The notes under the pieces are model-generated. The model was given only the letters and a program-made list of their open reading frames with translations, did not search any database and was not told the origin of the DNA. A stretch of 45,189 bases of DNA, from assembly GCF_004353185.1 (NCBI RefSeq), contig NZ_SMUS01000034.1:1-45189 (forward strand), written 5' to 3'. Each line of letters begins with the position of its first letter. The stretch's first letter is position 1. The stretch comes from Clostridium cuniculi (GTDB taxonomy: Bacteria; Bacillota; Clostridia; Clostridiales; Clostridiaceae). This document shows, piece by piece, positions 37,012-44,956 of this stretch. A program made the translations under genes and the position numbers.

Positions 37012-38145
37012 TTAAATTTTATTAATAAATTTTTCTATCCTTTTTAATGCTTCTATTAATTCTTCATCTGAATAACAATATGATATTCTTAGATATCCTT
37101 CACCACCAATACCAAATGCAGTTCCTGGTACACAAGCGACTTTTTCTTCATATAATAATCTTAAAGCAAACTCTTCAGAAGGAATATTGAATTTCTTTAT
37201 TGATGGAAATACATAAAATGCACCTTTTGGTATAACAACATCTAACCCCATATCCTTAAGCTTATTTACAACTAGCTCTTTTCTATTATTAAAGACTTCC
37301 TTCATATGACTTACATCTTTTAAACCATACTTTAATCCATTATAAACCGCCCATTGACAAATAGATGGAGCACAAGACACATTATATTGATGAATTTTTA
37401 TAATTTCATTCATTAATGCCTGTGAACAAGCATAATATCCAATTCTCAAACCAGTCATTGAAAACATCTTTGAAAATCCACCTACATAAATCACTTTATC
37501 TTTAATATCTCTACATTGTGCAACACTGTAATATTTATCATAACATAAAGATTCATATATCTCATCTGTAATTACTAATATATCATTTTCTTTAATTAAT
37601 TCTACTAACTGTTCCTTCTCTTCTTTTGATAATATTGCTCCTGTAGGATTACTTGGTAATGATAATACCAAATATTTTATATTCATATCTTTTATTTTTC
37701 TTTTTATATCCTCTACATCAATTTTAAATTCATCGTCCAAAGAATAATTTACTACAGTTCCACCCAATATTGTAACTATACTTTCATATGCTGGATAAGC
37801 AGGTGTTGGTATTAAAACTTTCTCCCCCTTATTTAATAATGCTGTAAATATATTAAATAAGGCCTCACTACCACCAACTGTTATACAAATTTCATCGGCT
37901 TCATAACTAATATCCTTATTTAAAAGATAATTGCTTATTTCTTCTCTTAATTCAACTATGCCTAGATTACTTGTATATGTAGTCTTATTTTCTTTTATTG
38001 CATTTATTAATCCTTCTTCAATGGATACAGGTAATTTAAAATCTGGTTGACCTAATGTTAATGAGATTGCTCCATCTACCTTTTGAACTTCATTGTAAAA
38101 TTTTCTAATTCCTGATATTTTAACACTATTTAGATTTTTATTCAT
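37012..38145 (-). CDS. Class I/II aminotransferase, probable N-acetyl-LL-diaminopimelate aminotransferase
   Basis: PLP enzyme of fold type I, 377 residues. PLP-binding Lys226 is in GGFSKMFSMTGLRIG, and the Asn-Pro-Thr-Gly turn SLPSNPTGA (about 162-170) and DEIYES (194-199) are in place. The C-terminal Arg in GYLRISY binds the substrate carboxylate. It belongs to the PatA/aspartate-aminotransferase Ib group, whose substrate is hard to read from sequence. The divergent neighbour makes N-acetyl-2-amino-6-oxopimelate, so the acetylated diaminopimelate aminotransferase role is likely but inferred from context. GGGGGC precedes the ATG. Confidence 0.85.
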   Translation of the reverse strand: MNKNLNSVKISGIRKFYNEVQKVDGAISLTLGQPDFKLPVSIEEGLINAIKENKTTYTSNLGIVELREEISNYLLNKDISYEADEICITVGGSEALFNIFTALLNKGEKVLIPTPAYPAYESIVTILGGTVVNYSLDDEFKIDVEDIKRKIKDMNIKYLVLSLPSNPTGAILSKEEKEQLVELIKENDILVITDEIYESLCYDKYYSVAQCRDIKDKVIYVGGFSKMFSMTGLRIGYYACSQALMNEIIKIHQYNVSCAPSICQWAVYNGLKYGLKDVSHMKEVFNNRKELVVNKLKDMGLDVVIPKGAFYVFPSIKKFNIPSEEFALRLLYEEKVACVPGTAFGIGGEGYLRISYCYSDEELIEALKRIEKFINKI

Positions 38146-38254
38146 ATTTTATTGCCCCCTTAACAAATATTATAAAACCTCAATTTACTCTCAAGTAATT
38201 TTATAGCAAATATACTATTCAGTAAAGTTTTTTCTACTATTTTACTAATGTCTC

Positions 38255-38283
38255 TTTAAAATACCCTTCAATTCTATTATAAT
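38255..38283 (+). promoter_or_regulatory. Candidate promoter of the N-acetyltransferase gene
   Basis: TATAAT (38278-38283) with TTTAAA (38255-38260) 17 bases upstream, three of six for the -35. No riboswitch core is present in the leader. Confidence 0.45.
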
Positions 38284-38332
38284 ATAAATGCTTAAATAAA
38301 AATATTGGGGCTAATGAAGAAAGGATGATTTT

Positions 38333-39043
38333 ATGAATTATAATTTAACTGATCCATATGAAATCGCAAGATTTATTAAAGAATCAAAAAAAACAACTCC
38401 AGTAAAAGTATATGTTAATGGAGACCTAAGCGATGCTTCACTAGATAATATTGAACATTATGGAAACAATAATTTTTACATATTATTTGGAGAAAGTGAT
38501 GTAATTACTGAAATAATATTAGAAAACAAGCACAAAATAAATTCTTTCAGAGTTGAAAATGATAGAAGAAATTCTGCTATACCAATGTTAGATCTTTTAT
38601 CAATAGATGCAAGAATTGAACCTGGTGCAATAATTAGAGATAGAGTTTCTATCGGTAAAAATGCTGTAATCATGATGGGTGCCGTAATAAATATAGGTGC
38701 AGAAATTGGTGAAGGTACTATGGTTGATATGAATGCTGTAATTGGAGCAAGAGGACAATTAGGTAAAAGAGTTCACTTAGGTGCTGGTGCTGTTGTTGCT
38801 GGTGTTTTAGAACCACCTAGTAAAGAACCTTGCCAAATTGGAGATGACGCTATGATAGGAGCTAACGCTGTTATCTTAGAAGGTGTTAAAATTGGAGCTG
38901 GTGCTGTTGTTGCTGCTGGTTCTGTTGTTACTGAAGATGTTCCAGCTGGTGTTGTTGTTGCCGGTTCACCTGCAAGAATAATTAAAAATGTTGATGATAA
39001 GACAAAAGATAAAACTCAAATCTTAGATGATTTAAGAAAATAA
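38333..39043 (+). CDS. dapD: Tetrahydrodipicolinate N-acetyltransferase (DapD/DapH type)
   Basis: Transfers an acetyl group from acetyl-CoA to tetrahydrodipicolinate, opening the acetyl branch to diaminopimelate. The 236-residue length and the layout are those of B. subtilis DapH: an N-terminal alpha/beta domain (about 1-85), then hexapeptide repeats of the left-handed beta-helix (about 90-205; [19 protein letters not shown]), with the extended loop [16 protein letters not shown]-terminal [12 protein letters not shown] is typical. Works as a trimer in the cytosol. GGATGAT precedes the ATG. Not linked to the lysine riboswitch. Confidence 0.95.
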   Translation: MNYNLTDPYEIARFIKESKKTTPVKVYVNGDLSDASLDNIEHYGNNNFYILFGESDVITEIILENKHKINSFRVENDRRNSAIPMLDLLSIDARIEPGAIIRDRVSIGKNAVIMMGAVINIGAEIGEGTMVDMNAVIGARGQLGKRVHLGAGAVVAGVLEPPSKEPCQIGDDAMIGANAVILEGVKIGAGAVVAAGSVVTEDVPAGVVVAGSPARIIKNVDDKTKDKTQILDDLRK

Positions 39044-39048
39044 AAAAA

Positions 39049-39073
39049 GACTCCCAATTGGGAGTCCTTTTTT
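39049..39073. terminator. Bidirectional terminator
   Basis: Perfect 18-base palindrome GACTCCCAATTGGGAGTC (39049-39066), flanked by a run of A on the left and eight T on the right. It serves dapD on the plus strand and the SSB-like gene on the minus strand. Confidence 0.9.
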
Positions 39074-39742
39074 TTATACTGCACCTTCTTCATGGTTAGT
39101 ATTAGTGTTTTGTGATGTTTCTTCTGCAGATACTTTTTCCATCTTAGAAATTGATACTTCATAAGCGACTTTTTTAACTACTTCAGTTTCGCTTATCTTC
39201 TTTTGATATTCTCTACTTTGTAGTCTTCCCCATACTCTAATATTATCACCAACTTCCAATGTTTGGCAGAATCTTGAATTTCTTCCCCACGCGATTGTTG
39301 GAATGTAATCTGACTTATTGTAAGCTCTATTTACAGCTAATAATACATCTGCAATTTCTCTTCCAAATGGTGTTTTTCTATATACTGGCTCTTTGCATAT
39401 ATAACCATCTAAGAATATTTCATTAGGATTTTTACTCTTTTCTATGCATGGTTCTATGTTTCTAGCAAAAACTGTTAATATTAACTTATTTGCTCCATCT
39501 ACAAACTTATTATAAGATCTTAGTTGACCTAATACTACTATTTCTTTACCTATTGATAAATCCATATTACTAATAAGTCTTTCAGATACTGTGATGTTTA
39601 ATAAATCTACAGAATCACTTAATCTTGTTACCTCCATTAAGAAAGTATAAAAACCTTCCCCATACATCTCATGACTAAACTCCATACCACTTACAATTTT
39701 TCCTTCAAGATAAATCTTGTTATTTAACATCAAATTGTCCAT
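39074..39742 (-). CDS. Single-stranded DNA-binding protein with two OB folds
   Basis: A 222-residue protein of the SSB family. Residues 8-100 form one OB fold (NKIYLEGKIVSGMEFSHEMY ... IVVLGQLRSYNKF), and residues about 105-200 a second (FLDGYICKEPVYRKTPFGREIADVLLAVNRAYNKSDYIPTIAWG ... IRVWGRLQSREYQ). The second has the SSB signature more clearly than the first. The C-terminal tail is acidic but ends EEGAV, lacking the DDDIPF partner-binding tip of housekeeping SSB. It is not in an rpsF-rpsR operon, so it is likely a secondary SSB. GAGGGGT precedes the ATG. Confidence 0.85.
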   Translation of the reverse strand: MDNLMLNNKIYLEGKIVSGMEFSHEMYGEGFYTFLMEVTRLSDSVDLLNITVSERLISNMDLSIGKEIVVLGQLRSYNKFVDGANKLILTVFARNIEPCIEKSKNPNEIFLDGYICKEPVYRKTPFGREIADVLLAVNRAYNKSDYIPTIAWGRNSRFCQTLEVGDNIRVWGRLQSREYQKKISETEVVKKVAYEVSISKMEKVSAEETSQNTNTNHEEGAV

Positions 39743-39859
39743 CTTTACCCCTCTCTCCCTTAGTAATTAATAAAAATTCTTATTGCTGTTATAAAAATAT
39801 CAAGGATTTATTTCCATTATAATACAAATACCTCATAACTTTCAATATTTTTCTAATAT

Positions 39860-40618
39860 TTATTTTTTTATTTGTTCACCTTTTTCATCTACATAGTAAT
39901 TATCATCATAAATTAACTCACTTACAGTAACAAATTCATATCCTTCTTCAGTTAATTTAGTGATAATTTTTTTTAAATTTTGAGGTGTATATTTTGCATT
40001 ATTATGAAAAAGAACTATTGATCCTTCTTTAATATTTTTCATTACTCTATTGTATTCAACTTCTGCCCCTGATTGCTTATAATCTATTGAATCAACATCC
40101 CATTGAATACATTCATAACCTAAACTTCGGACATACTCTAAAGCATCTTCATTATAATCTCCACTTGGAAATCTAAATAACTTAATTTTACTACCTGTTG
40201 CAGCATAAACAATGTCTTCAGTTTTCTTTATCTCATCAGCCATTCTTTCATGACTAATTTTAGTAAAACTAGGATGTATATAGCTATGATTTCCTATTTC
40301 ATGTCCACCTTCATTTATTTTCATTAGTTTTTCCCTATTCTCATCAGAATAATTTACCCATCCACCCATAATAAAAAAAGTTCCTTTTGCATTATTTTCA
40401 TTCAGTACATCTAATATATCGTATATGTATTCATTTTCCGCCCAATTCACATCAAAAGTTAATGCTATTTTCTTTTCTTCAGTTGAGACTCTATATATGG
40501 GAACCTTTTTAGATTGACTTGCTATTGTATTTTGAATTTTACCACTATAAATTATAGATACAATAATAACCATAAACATTATAAAAATATTAATATTAAT
40601 TCTTTTACTTAATTTCAT
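39860..40618 (-). CDS. pdaB: Polysaccharide deacetylase, PdaB-like
   Basis: Exported NodB-homology enzyme of 252 residues. An N-terminal hydrophobic helix (about 10-26) anchors or exports it. NodB motif 1 is TFDVNW with Asp56, as in B. subtilis PdaB, where the second Asp of the usual TFDDG is replaced. The zinc His pair is HEIGNHSYIHP (His111, His115), and RFPSGDYNEDAL is motif 3; LFHNN replaces the usual motif 5 LLH. In B. subtilis PdaB is needed to keep spores intact. A sigmaE-like promoter is present upstream. The gene is monocistronic and divergent from a DUF4364 gene. Confidence 0.85.
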   Translation of the reverse strand: MKLSKRININIFIMFMVIIVSIIYSGKIQNTIASQSKKVPIYRVSTEEKKIALTFDVNWAENEYIYDILDVLNENNAKGTFFIMGGWVNYSDENREKLMKINEGGHEIGNHSYIHPSFTKISHERMADEIKKTEDIVYAATGSKIKLFRFPSGDYNEDALEYVRSLGYECIQWDVDSIDYKQSGAEVEYNRVMKNIKEGSIVLFHNNAKYTPQNLKKIITKLTEEGYEFVTVSELIYDDNYYVDEKGEQIKK

Positions 40619-40659
40619 TGCATTGCTCCTAAACTTAATTTTTATTAATTTATATTCTT

Positions 40660-40687
40660 AATTTATAATATTATGACTACAATATTC
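40660..40687 (-). promoter_or_regulatory. Candidate sigmaE promoter of pdaB
   Basis: Minus strand GAATATT (40681-40687), 13-base spacer, TATAAATT (40660-40667). The -35 fits KMATATT fully, the -10 fits CATACAHT at six of eight positions. Confidence 0.4.
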
Positions 40688-40743
40688 CATCTAACAAATT
40701 TTATGTTATAATTAAATAGACACTTTCATATTGGAGGTTTAAT

Positions 40744-41277
40744 ATGTACGAAAATTCAGCTGAACTAGCAGAAAATAAACTTTTAGTATTATACGTTATA
40801 AAATCCTTAAGACAAGCGATTTCTAAAACACAACTTACTGAAATAATTCTTGAAAATAATTTTATTAATTACTTTACTCTTCAACAATATATTAGCGAAT
40901 TAGAAACAGCTAAATTTGTTGAATATATTGAAAAGAATGATAAAAAATTAATAACTATAACTACAAAAGGAGAAAATGTTCTTTCAATATTTAATGATAG
41001 AATTTCTCCAATAAAAAGAGATATAATCGATAATTATATCTCCAAAACAATAGACAGTATAAAAAAAGAATTAACTATTCATAGTGATTACACTATAGAA
41101 AAGAACAATTCTTTTATTGTTGATTTAAAAGCTCTTGAGGATGAAACACTACTTATAGATCTAAAAATTTCTGTTCCAACTAAAAAGCAAGCAACATCAC
41201 TTTGCAATAGATGGAAAGAAAATCCTTCAGATATTTATACTAAAATAGTTCAAGTACTTTTTTCTGATGAAAACTAA
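40744..41277 (+). CDS. DUF4364 family protein, winged-helix type
   Basis: A 177-residue protein of the DUF4364 group. Residues about 10-90 form a PadR/MarR-like winged helix (NKLLVLYVIKSLRQAISKTQLTEIILE, then the wing YIEKNDKKLITITTKGENVL). The second half is an alpha/beta domain (SDYTIEKNNSFIVDLKALED). A transcription-regulator or DNA-binding role is likely but unproven. GGAGGT precedes the ATG. Its stop codon overlaps that of the convergent beta-propeller gene by two bases (CTAA), with no terminator between them. Confidence 0.82.
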   Translation: MYENSAELAENKLLVLYVIKSLRQAISKTQLTEIILENNFINYFTLQQYISELETAKFVEYIEKNDKKLITITTKGENVLSIFNDRISPIKRDIIDNYISKTIDSIKKELTIHSDYTIEKNNSFIVDLKALEDETLLIDLKISVPTKKQATSLCNRWKENPSDIYTKIVQVLFSDEN

Positions 41278-42149
41278 AATAAAATCATAGCATTGGGTTC
41301 TGACTCGATTGCTATGATTTTTTTCACCTTTTCTCCCTCAACAACAATCAATCTTCCCTTTAAATAATCCCCTATATAAATTTTATTATCTTTTTTTAAA
41401 ATACCTTTTGGCATTCCACCTATATATAATGTTTTAACAGCTTTAAATGAATTTTTATCAATTATACTTATACTACCCTCTGTAAAATTTGAAACATAAA
41501 TATTTTTATCATCTTCATACATATCAATTGGAGATGTTCCCACTTCAATTCTTGCTATTCTATTAAATGTTTCTATAGAAAAAACATCTAAATATCCATT
41601 ATCATCACTACCTAAATAGCTCTCACATATATAAATGTATTTTTTATCATTTGATATTTTTACTTTTGTAGGGTACTCCGGAGTTAAGAGGGTTTTAACA
41701 ATTTGATAATTTTCTAAGTTTATAATTTTAGTGCAATTTTCTTCTAAATTTGATACAAATAATAATCCTTTTTCATCAAAATAATCAATACTATGAGGCC
41801 AATTACCTATATTAAGCTCCCATAACACCCTATTTTGATTTAAATCATAAGCAACTATAGCATTTGATTCTCCACAAATTGTATAAATTGTATTCCCCAC
41901 TTTAACTAAATCATTAGGTTTAGGTCCGATCTTGATATTTCTTATTTCTTCAAAAATTACACCTGAAAAAATAGATATAGAATCACTGTAATTATTTGCA
42001 GTTATAATCTCATTACCATATTTTCTTATACCATGAGGTCCAACTGGTCTTTCAGAAAATTTAAATAGTATTTTTTTTACCTCAAATGTATCTAAATCAA
42101 TTTTAGAAAGTGAATCTGCACCTGTATTGCATAAAACAATAGAACTCAT
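41274..42149 (-). CDS. YncE-like beta-propeller protein
   Basis: A 291-residue protein made of repeated beta-strands of a 40-45 residue period, each with a segment like DSLSKIDLDTFEVKK, DSISIFSG, NAIVAYDLNQNRVLWEL and GSISIIDKNSFKAVKTL. Six or seven blades are expected, with the recurring IGxxPxxL turn (KIGPKPNDLV; EVGTSPIDMY; YIGGMPKGIL). No signal peptide, so it is cytosolic or carried to the spore surface without one. Related clostridial propellers are found in spore coats, but nothing here proves that. GGGGGTG precedes the ATG. Convergent with the DUF4364 gene; the stop codons overlap. Confidence 0.8.
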   Translation of the reverse strand: MSSIVLCNTGADSLSKIDLDTFEVKKILFKFSERPVGPHGIRKYGNEIITANNYSDSISIFSGVIFEEIRNIKIGPKPNDLVKVGNTIYTICGESNAIVAYDLNQNRVLWELNIGNWPHSIDYFDEKGLLFVSNLEENCTKIINLENYQIVKTLLTPEYPTKVKISNDKKYIYICESYLGSDDNGYLDVFSIETFNRIARIEVGTSPIDMYEDDKNIYVSNFTEGSISIIDKNSFKAVKTLYIGGMPKGILKKDNKIYIGDYLKGRLIVVEGEKVKKIIAIESEPNAMILF

Positions 42150-42300
42150 TAACTACACCCCCTTAAAACTTCTATGTATTTTAATATATGCAGCTTTCAA
42201 TAAATTGGCTACTATTGCATTATTTCTTGTTTTTCTTTATTTTTCTACAAACTCAATATATAATTAAAAAGTAAATTATTACTTATTAGGAGGAGTAAAA

Positions 42301-42552
42301 ATGTTTGTTTATAAAACTGCAGGAGTCTGTTCTACAGAGATACATGTAGAAATTAAAGATAACGTTATTGAAAATGTTGAATTTGTGAGAGGATGTCCAG
42401 GTAATTTATTTGGTATTTCAATGCTTGTAAAAGGTATGAATATTGATGATGCAATTCAAAAATTACAAGGTATTGATTGCAGAGGAAAAGGAACTTCTTG
42501 CCCTGATCAATTATCAAAAGCTTTAATAGAATATAAAAACAATAATAATTAA
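42301..42552 (+). CDS. TSCPD domain protein
   Basis: An 83-residue protein of the TIGR03905/TSCPD family, found alone in clostridia and fused to ribonucleotide reductases elsewhere. Conserved features are GVCSTEIHVEI near the start, VEFVRGCPGNLFGISMLVKGM in the centre, and RGKGTSCPDQLSKALIEY (TSCPDQ motif with Cys near 71) at the end. Three Cys, at about 9, 35 and 71, could bind a metal. Function is unknown; a role in nucleotide metabolism or in Fe-S or zinc handling is suggested from fused relatives. GGAGGAG precedes the ATG. Confidence 0.9.
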   Translation: MFVYKTAGVCSTEIHVEIKDNVIENVEFVRGCPGNLFGISMLVKGMNIDDAIQKLQGIDCRGKGTSCPDQLSKALIEYKNNNN

Positions 42553-42563
42553 TATTATTCTAA

Positions 42564-42593
42564 AAAAATGACAAGCTTTTGCTTGTCATTTTT
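42564..42593. terminator. Bidirectional terminator
   Basis: AAAAATGACAAGC/GCTTGTCATTTTT (13-base arms, TTTT loop). It lies between the end of the TSCPD gene and the convergent end of deoD. Confidence 0.85.
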
Positions 42594-42597
42594 AAAT

Positions 42598-43308
42598 CTA
42601 TTTAATTAATTCTAATGCTATTTCCATCATCTCTGTAAAAGTATTTTGTCTTTCCTCTGGTGATGTTTCTTCACCTTTAAAAATATGATCTGATATTGTT
42701 AATATAGATAATGCTTCAACACCATTTTTCGCTGCTAATGTATATAATTCTGCAGTTTCCATTTCCACCGCTAAAACTCCATAATCAGCCCAAGTCTTTA
42801 ATGAAAAATGATTTGTATCATCATAGAATAAATCACTTGATAAAACATTTCCTACCTTAACATTAGCTCCTTTTGATTTTGCTACATTATATGCATTATA
42901 TAATAAATCAAAATTAGCACTTGGTGCATAGTCAAGACCATTAAATCTTCTTTTATTAATTCCTGAATTAGTAGAAGCACTTTGAGCAAGAACTATATCT
43001 CTAACATTAACATTATCATTACAAGAACCTGCTGAACCTATTCTTATAAGTCTTTTAGCTCCATAGAATTGAATTAATTCATTTACATAAATTGAATGTG
43101 AAGGTAATCCCATTCCAGTTCCTTGTATAGAAACTCTTTTCCCTTTATAAGTTCCAGTATATCCATACATACCTCTAACTTCATTATAGCAAACTGCATC
43201 TTCTAAAAAGTTTTCTGCTATGAACTTAGCTCTTAATGGATCTCCTGGCAATAATACTGTTTCTGCTATAGCTCCCTCTGGTGCCATAATATGTAAATGC
43301 TTTGACAT
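42598..43308 (-). CDS. deoD: Purine nucleoside phosphorylase
   Basis: Phosphorolyses purine (deoxy)nucleosides to the free base and (deoxy)ribose 1-phosphate in the cytosol. The trimeric DeoD type has 236 residues from the ATG at 43308, which lies seven bases after GGAGGT; an ATG two codons earlier is too close to that site. Motifs are [14 protein letters not shown] (phosphate binding), [21 protein letters not shown] and [13 protein letters not shown] with the ribose-binding Glu-Met-Glu. C-terminal Asp in TISDHI is the base-contact residue. Its products can feed the guanine deaminase and xanthine dehydrogenase genes elsewhere in this window. Confidence 0.96.
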   Translation of the reverse strand: MSKHLHIMAPEGAIAETVLLPGDPLRAKFIAENFLEDAVCYNEVRGMYGYTGTYKGKRVSIQGTGMGLPSHSIYVNELIQFYGAKRLIRIGSAGSCNDNVNVRDIVLAQSASTNSGINKRRFNGLDYAPSANFDLLYNAYNVAKSKGANVKVGNVLSSDLFYDDTNHFSLKTWADYGVLAVEMETAELYTLAAKNGVEALSILTISDHIFKGEETSPEERQNTFTEMMEIALELIK

Positions 43309-43479
43309 AAACATTACCTCCTTTATTTTATTATTTATTAGTATAGTATATTCTTTAATAATAGTAAATAATCAGTTTTTCAATAAGTCTAAAATTTTAG
43401 TTTTTTTGTTTTATCATCATTTAAGAGTATTTTATTTTAGTGTATATTTTTTAAAATATTTTCTAATCACTTAAAAATA

Positions 43480-43503
43480 AAAGAGCCGCTAAAGCGACTC
43501 TTT
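43480..43503 (-). terminator. Terminator overlapping the folC stop
   Basis: AAAGAGTCGCT pairs with AGCGGCTCTTT (one G-U pair), followed on the minus strand by TATTTTTAAG. Its 5' arm includes bases of the folC stop codon. Confidence 0.8.
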
Positions 43504-44782
43504 ACTTAATTAAAAGTTTATTAATTATTTTTCTCATATCTCCAATCATATATAATGAACCACTAGCCAATATAATATCATTCTCTTTGGCATTTTTTAG
43601 GGCTTCTAAATAAGCTTCTTCATATTCATCAAATGCTCTACAATTTGCATTATATTTAACTATTTCATTTTTTAAGTCATCAGCTAGTTCGGCTCTTATT
43701 GAATTTGGAGTAACTGCATATACTTGTTTTGCCATAGGTGTTATTATTTTAACCATTTCTTCAACATCTTTATCAGCTAAAATTCCTAAAATTAAATGTA
43801 AATTTTCATATTTAAAATATTTCTTTATATTTCTACTTAATGTTTTTATTCCTTGTATATTATGTGCACCATCAATAACAACATAAGGATTATTTAATAA
43901 AACTTCTAATCTTCCTTTCCAAGTAACATTTTTTATACTTTTTATAATACTTTCAGTAGTTATATTAACTATTTTCCTATTATTTAAAACTTCAATAACT
44001 TTCATTGCAACACTTAAGTTAAGTATTTGATGTTCTCCTAATAAAGGAAGAAATATATCAAATTCTTCTTTATATTTTAATAACTGATATGGCTTATCCT
44101 CATTTACTACCTTAACAAATTTCATATTATCTTTATCTGCAGTGTAAAGGTCTGATTCCATAGCTACGCATTTATTTTTTATTACTTTTAAAGCCTCTTC
44201 TTCTTGTGGGTATATTACTGTAGGAATATTCTTCTTAATAATTCCGGCTTTTTCTCCTGCTATTTCTTCTAAAGTATTTCCTAATAAATTAGTGTGATCA
44301 AAACTTATAGATGTTATAACTTGAAGTATTGGTATAATAACATTAGTTGAATCAAGTCTTCCTCCTAATCCTACTTCTATTACTCCAAAATCTATTTTTT
44401 CTTTTTTAAAGTATAAAAGCATTAAAACAGTTATTATTTCAAATTCTGTAGGATGATTATATCCCTCTTCTATAACTCTATCTACAGCAACTTTAACTTC
44501 ATCTATTAAATTAGCTAAAGTTTCTTTAGGAATATTTCGTCTATTTATTTGAATTCTCTCTTCAAATTCTTCAATAAATGGAGATGTATACATTCCAACC
44601 TTATATCCTGCCCCCATTAAAATTTCTGTTATCATTGAGGTTGTAGAACCCTTACCATTTGTACCTGCAATATGTATAAGCTTTAAATCTTTTTCTGGAT
44701 TACCTAGATATTCTAATAATTTATGAGTTCTTTCTAATCCATAATTAGACCCAAAATTCCCAACCTCTGTTATGTATTTCAT
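43502..44782 (-). CDS. folC: Folylpolyglutamate synthase / dihydrofolate synthase, start disrupted by in-frame stop
   Basis: ATP-dependent ligase adding glutamate to dihydropteroate or folate, 426 residues from ATG 44782. The P-loop is GTNGKGSTTS (about 40-49), the Mur-ligase centre has VIEVGLGGRLDSTNVI and SISFDHTNLLG, and the C-terminal domain holds VVIDGAHN. The N-terminus GNFGSNYGLERTHKLLEYLGNP is conserved. Oddity: GAGGT is 23 bases from this ATG but exactly five bases from another in-frame ATG at 44800, whose reading MRY then hits TAA (44789-44791). Homologues usually begin MxYxEAMxYI, so this looks like a nonsense change at codon 4 with reinitiation at codon 7, or a sequencing error. 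Confidence 0.93.
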   Translation of the reverse strand: MKYITEVGNFGSNYGLERTHKLLEYLGNPEKDLKLIHIAGTNGKGSTTSMITEILMGAGYKVGMYTSPFIEEFEERIQINRRNIPKETLANLIDEVKVAVDRVIEEGYNHPTEFEIITVLMLLYFKKEKIDFGVIEVGLGGRLDSTNVIIPILQVITSISFDHTNLLGNTLEEIAGEKAGIIKKNIPTVIYPQEEEALKVIKNKCVAMESDLYTADKDNMKFVKVVNEDKPYQLLKYKEEFDIFLPLLGEHQILNLSVAMKVIEVLNNRKIVNITTESIIKSIKNVTWKGRLEVLLNNPYVVIDGAHNIQGIKTLSRNIKKYFKYENLHLILGILADKDVEEMVKIITPMAKQVYAVTPNSIRAELADDLKNEIVKYNANCRAFDEYEEAYLEALKNAKENDIILASGSLYMIGDMRKIINKLLIK

Positions 44783-44901
44783 TGCTGCTTAGTATCTCAT
44801 AATTTACCTCTTCTTAATTCATTTATATAATTAAATATAAATTATATTTAATTAAAATGCAAAAAATATATAAATCAAATTTATTTTGTTATAAAAATAC
44901 T

Positions 44902-44938
44902 AAATACCGTATATCCTATTTAGAATAATACGGTATTT
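44902..44938 (-). terminator. Terminator after the partial gene at the window end
   Basis: AAATACCGTAT/ATACGGTATTT arms with a 15-base loop, followed by AGTATTTTTATAAC on the minus strand. It lies 19 bases after the stop of the partial gene. Confidence 0.7.
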
Positions 44939-44956
44939 TCATAACTATATTTTATT

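Noticed and set aside
38146..38332. Second lysine riboswitch between the aminotransferase and the N-acetyltransferase genes.
   Set aside because: No L-box core motifs or terminator occur in the 187 bases.
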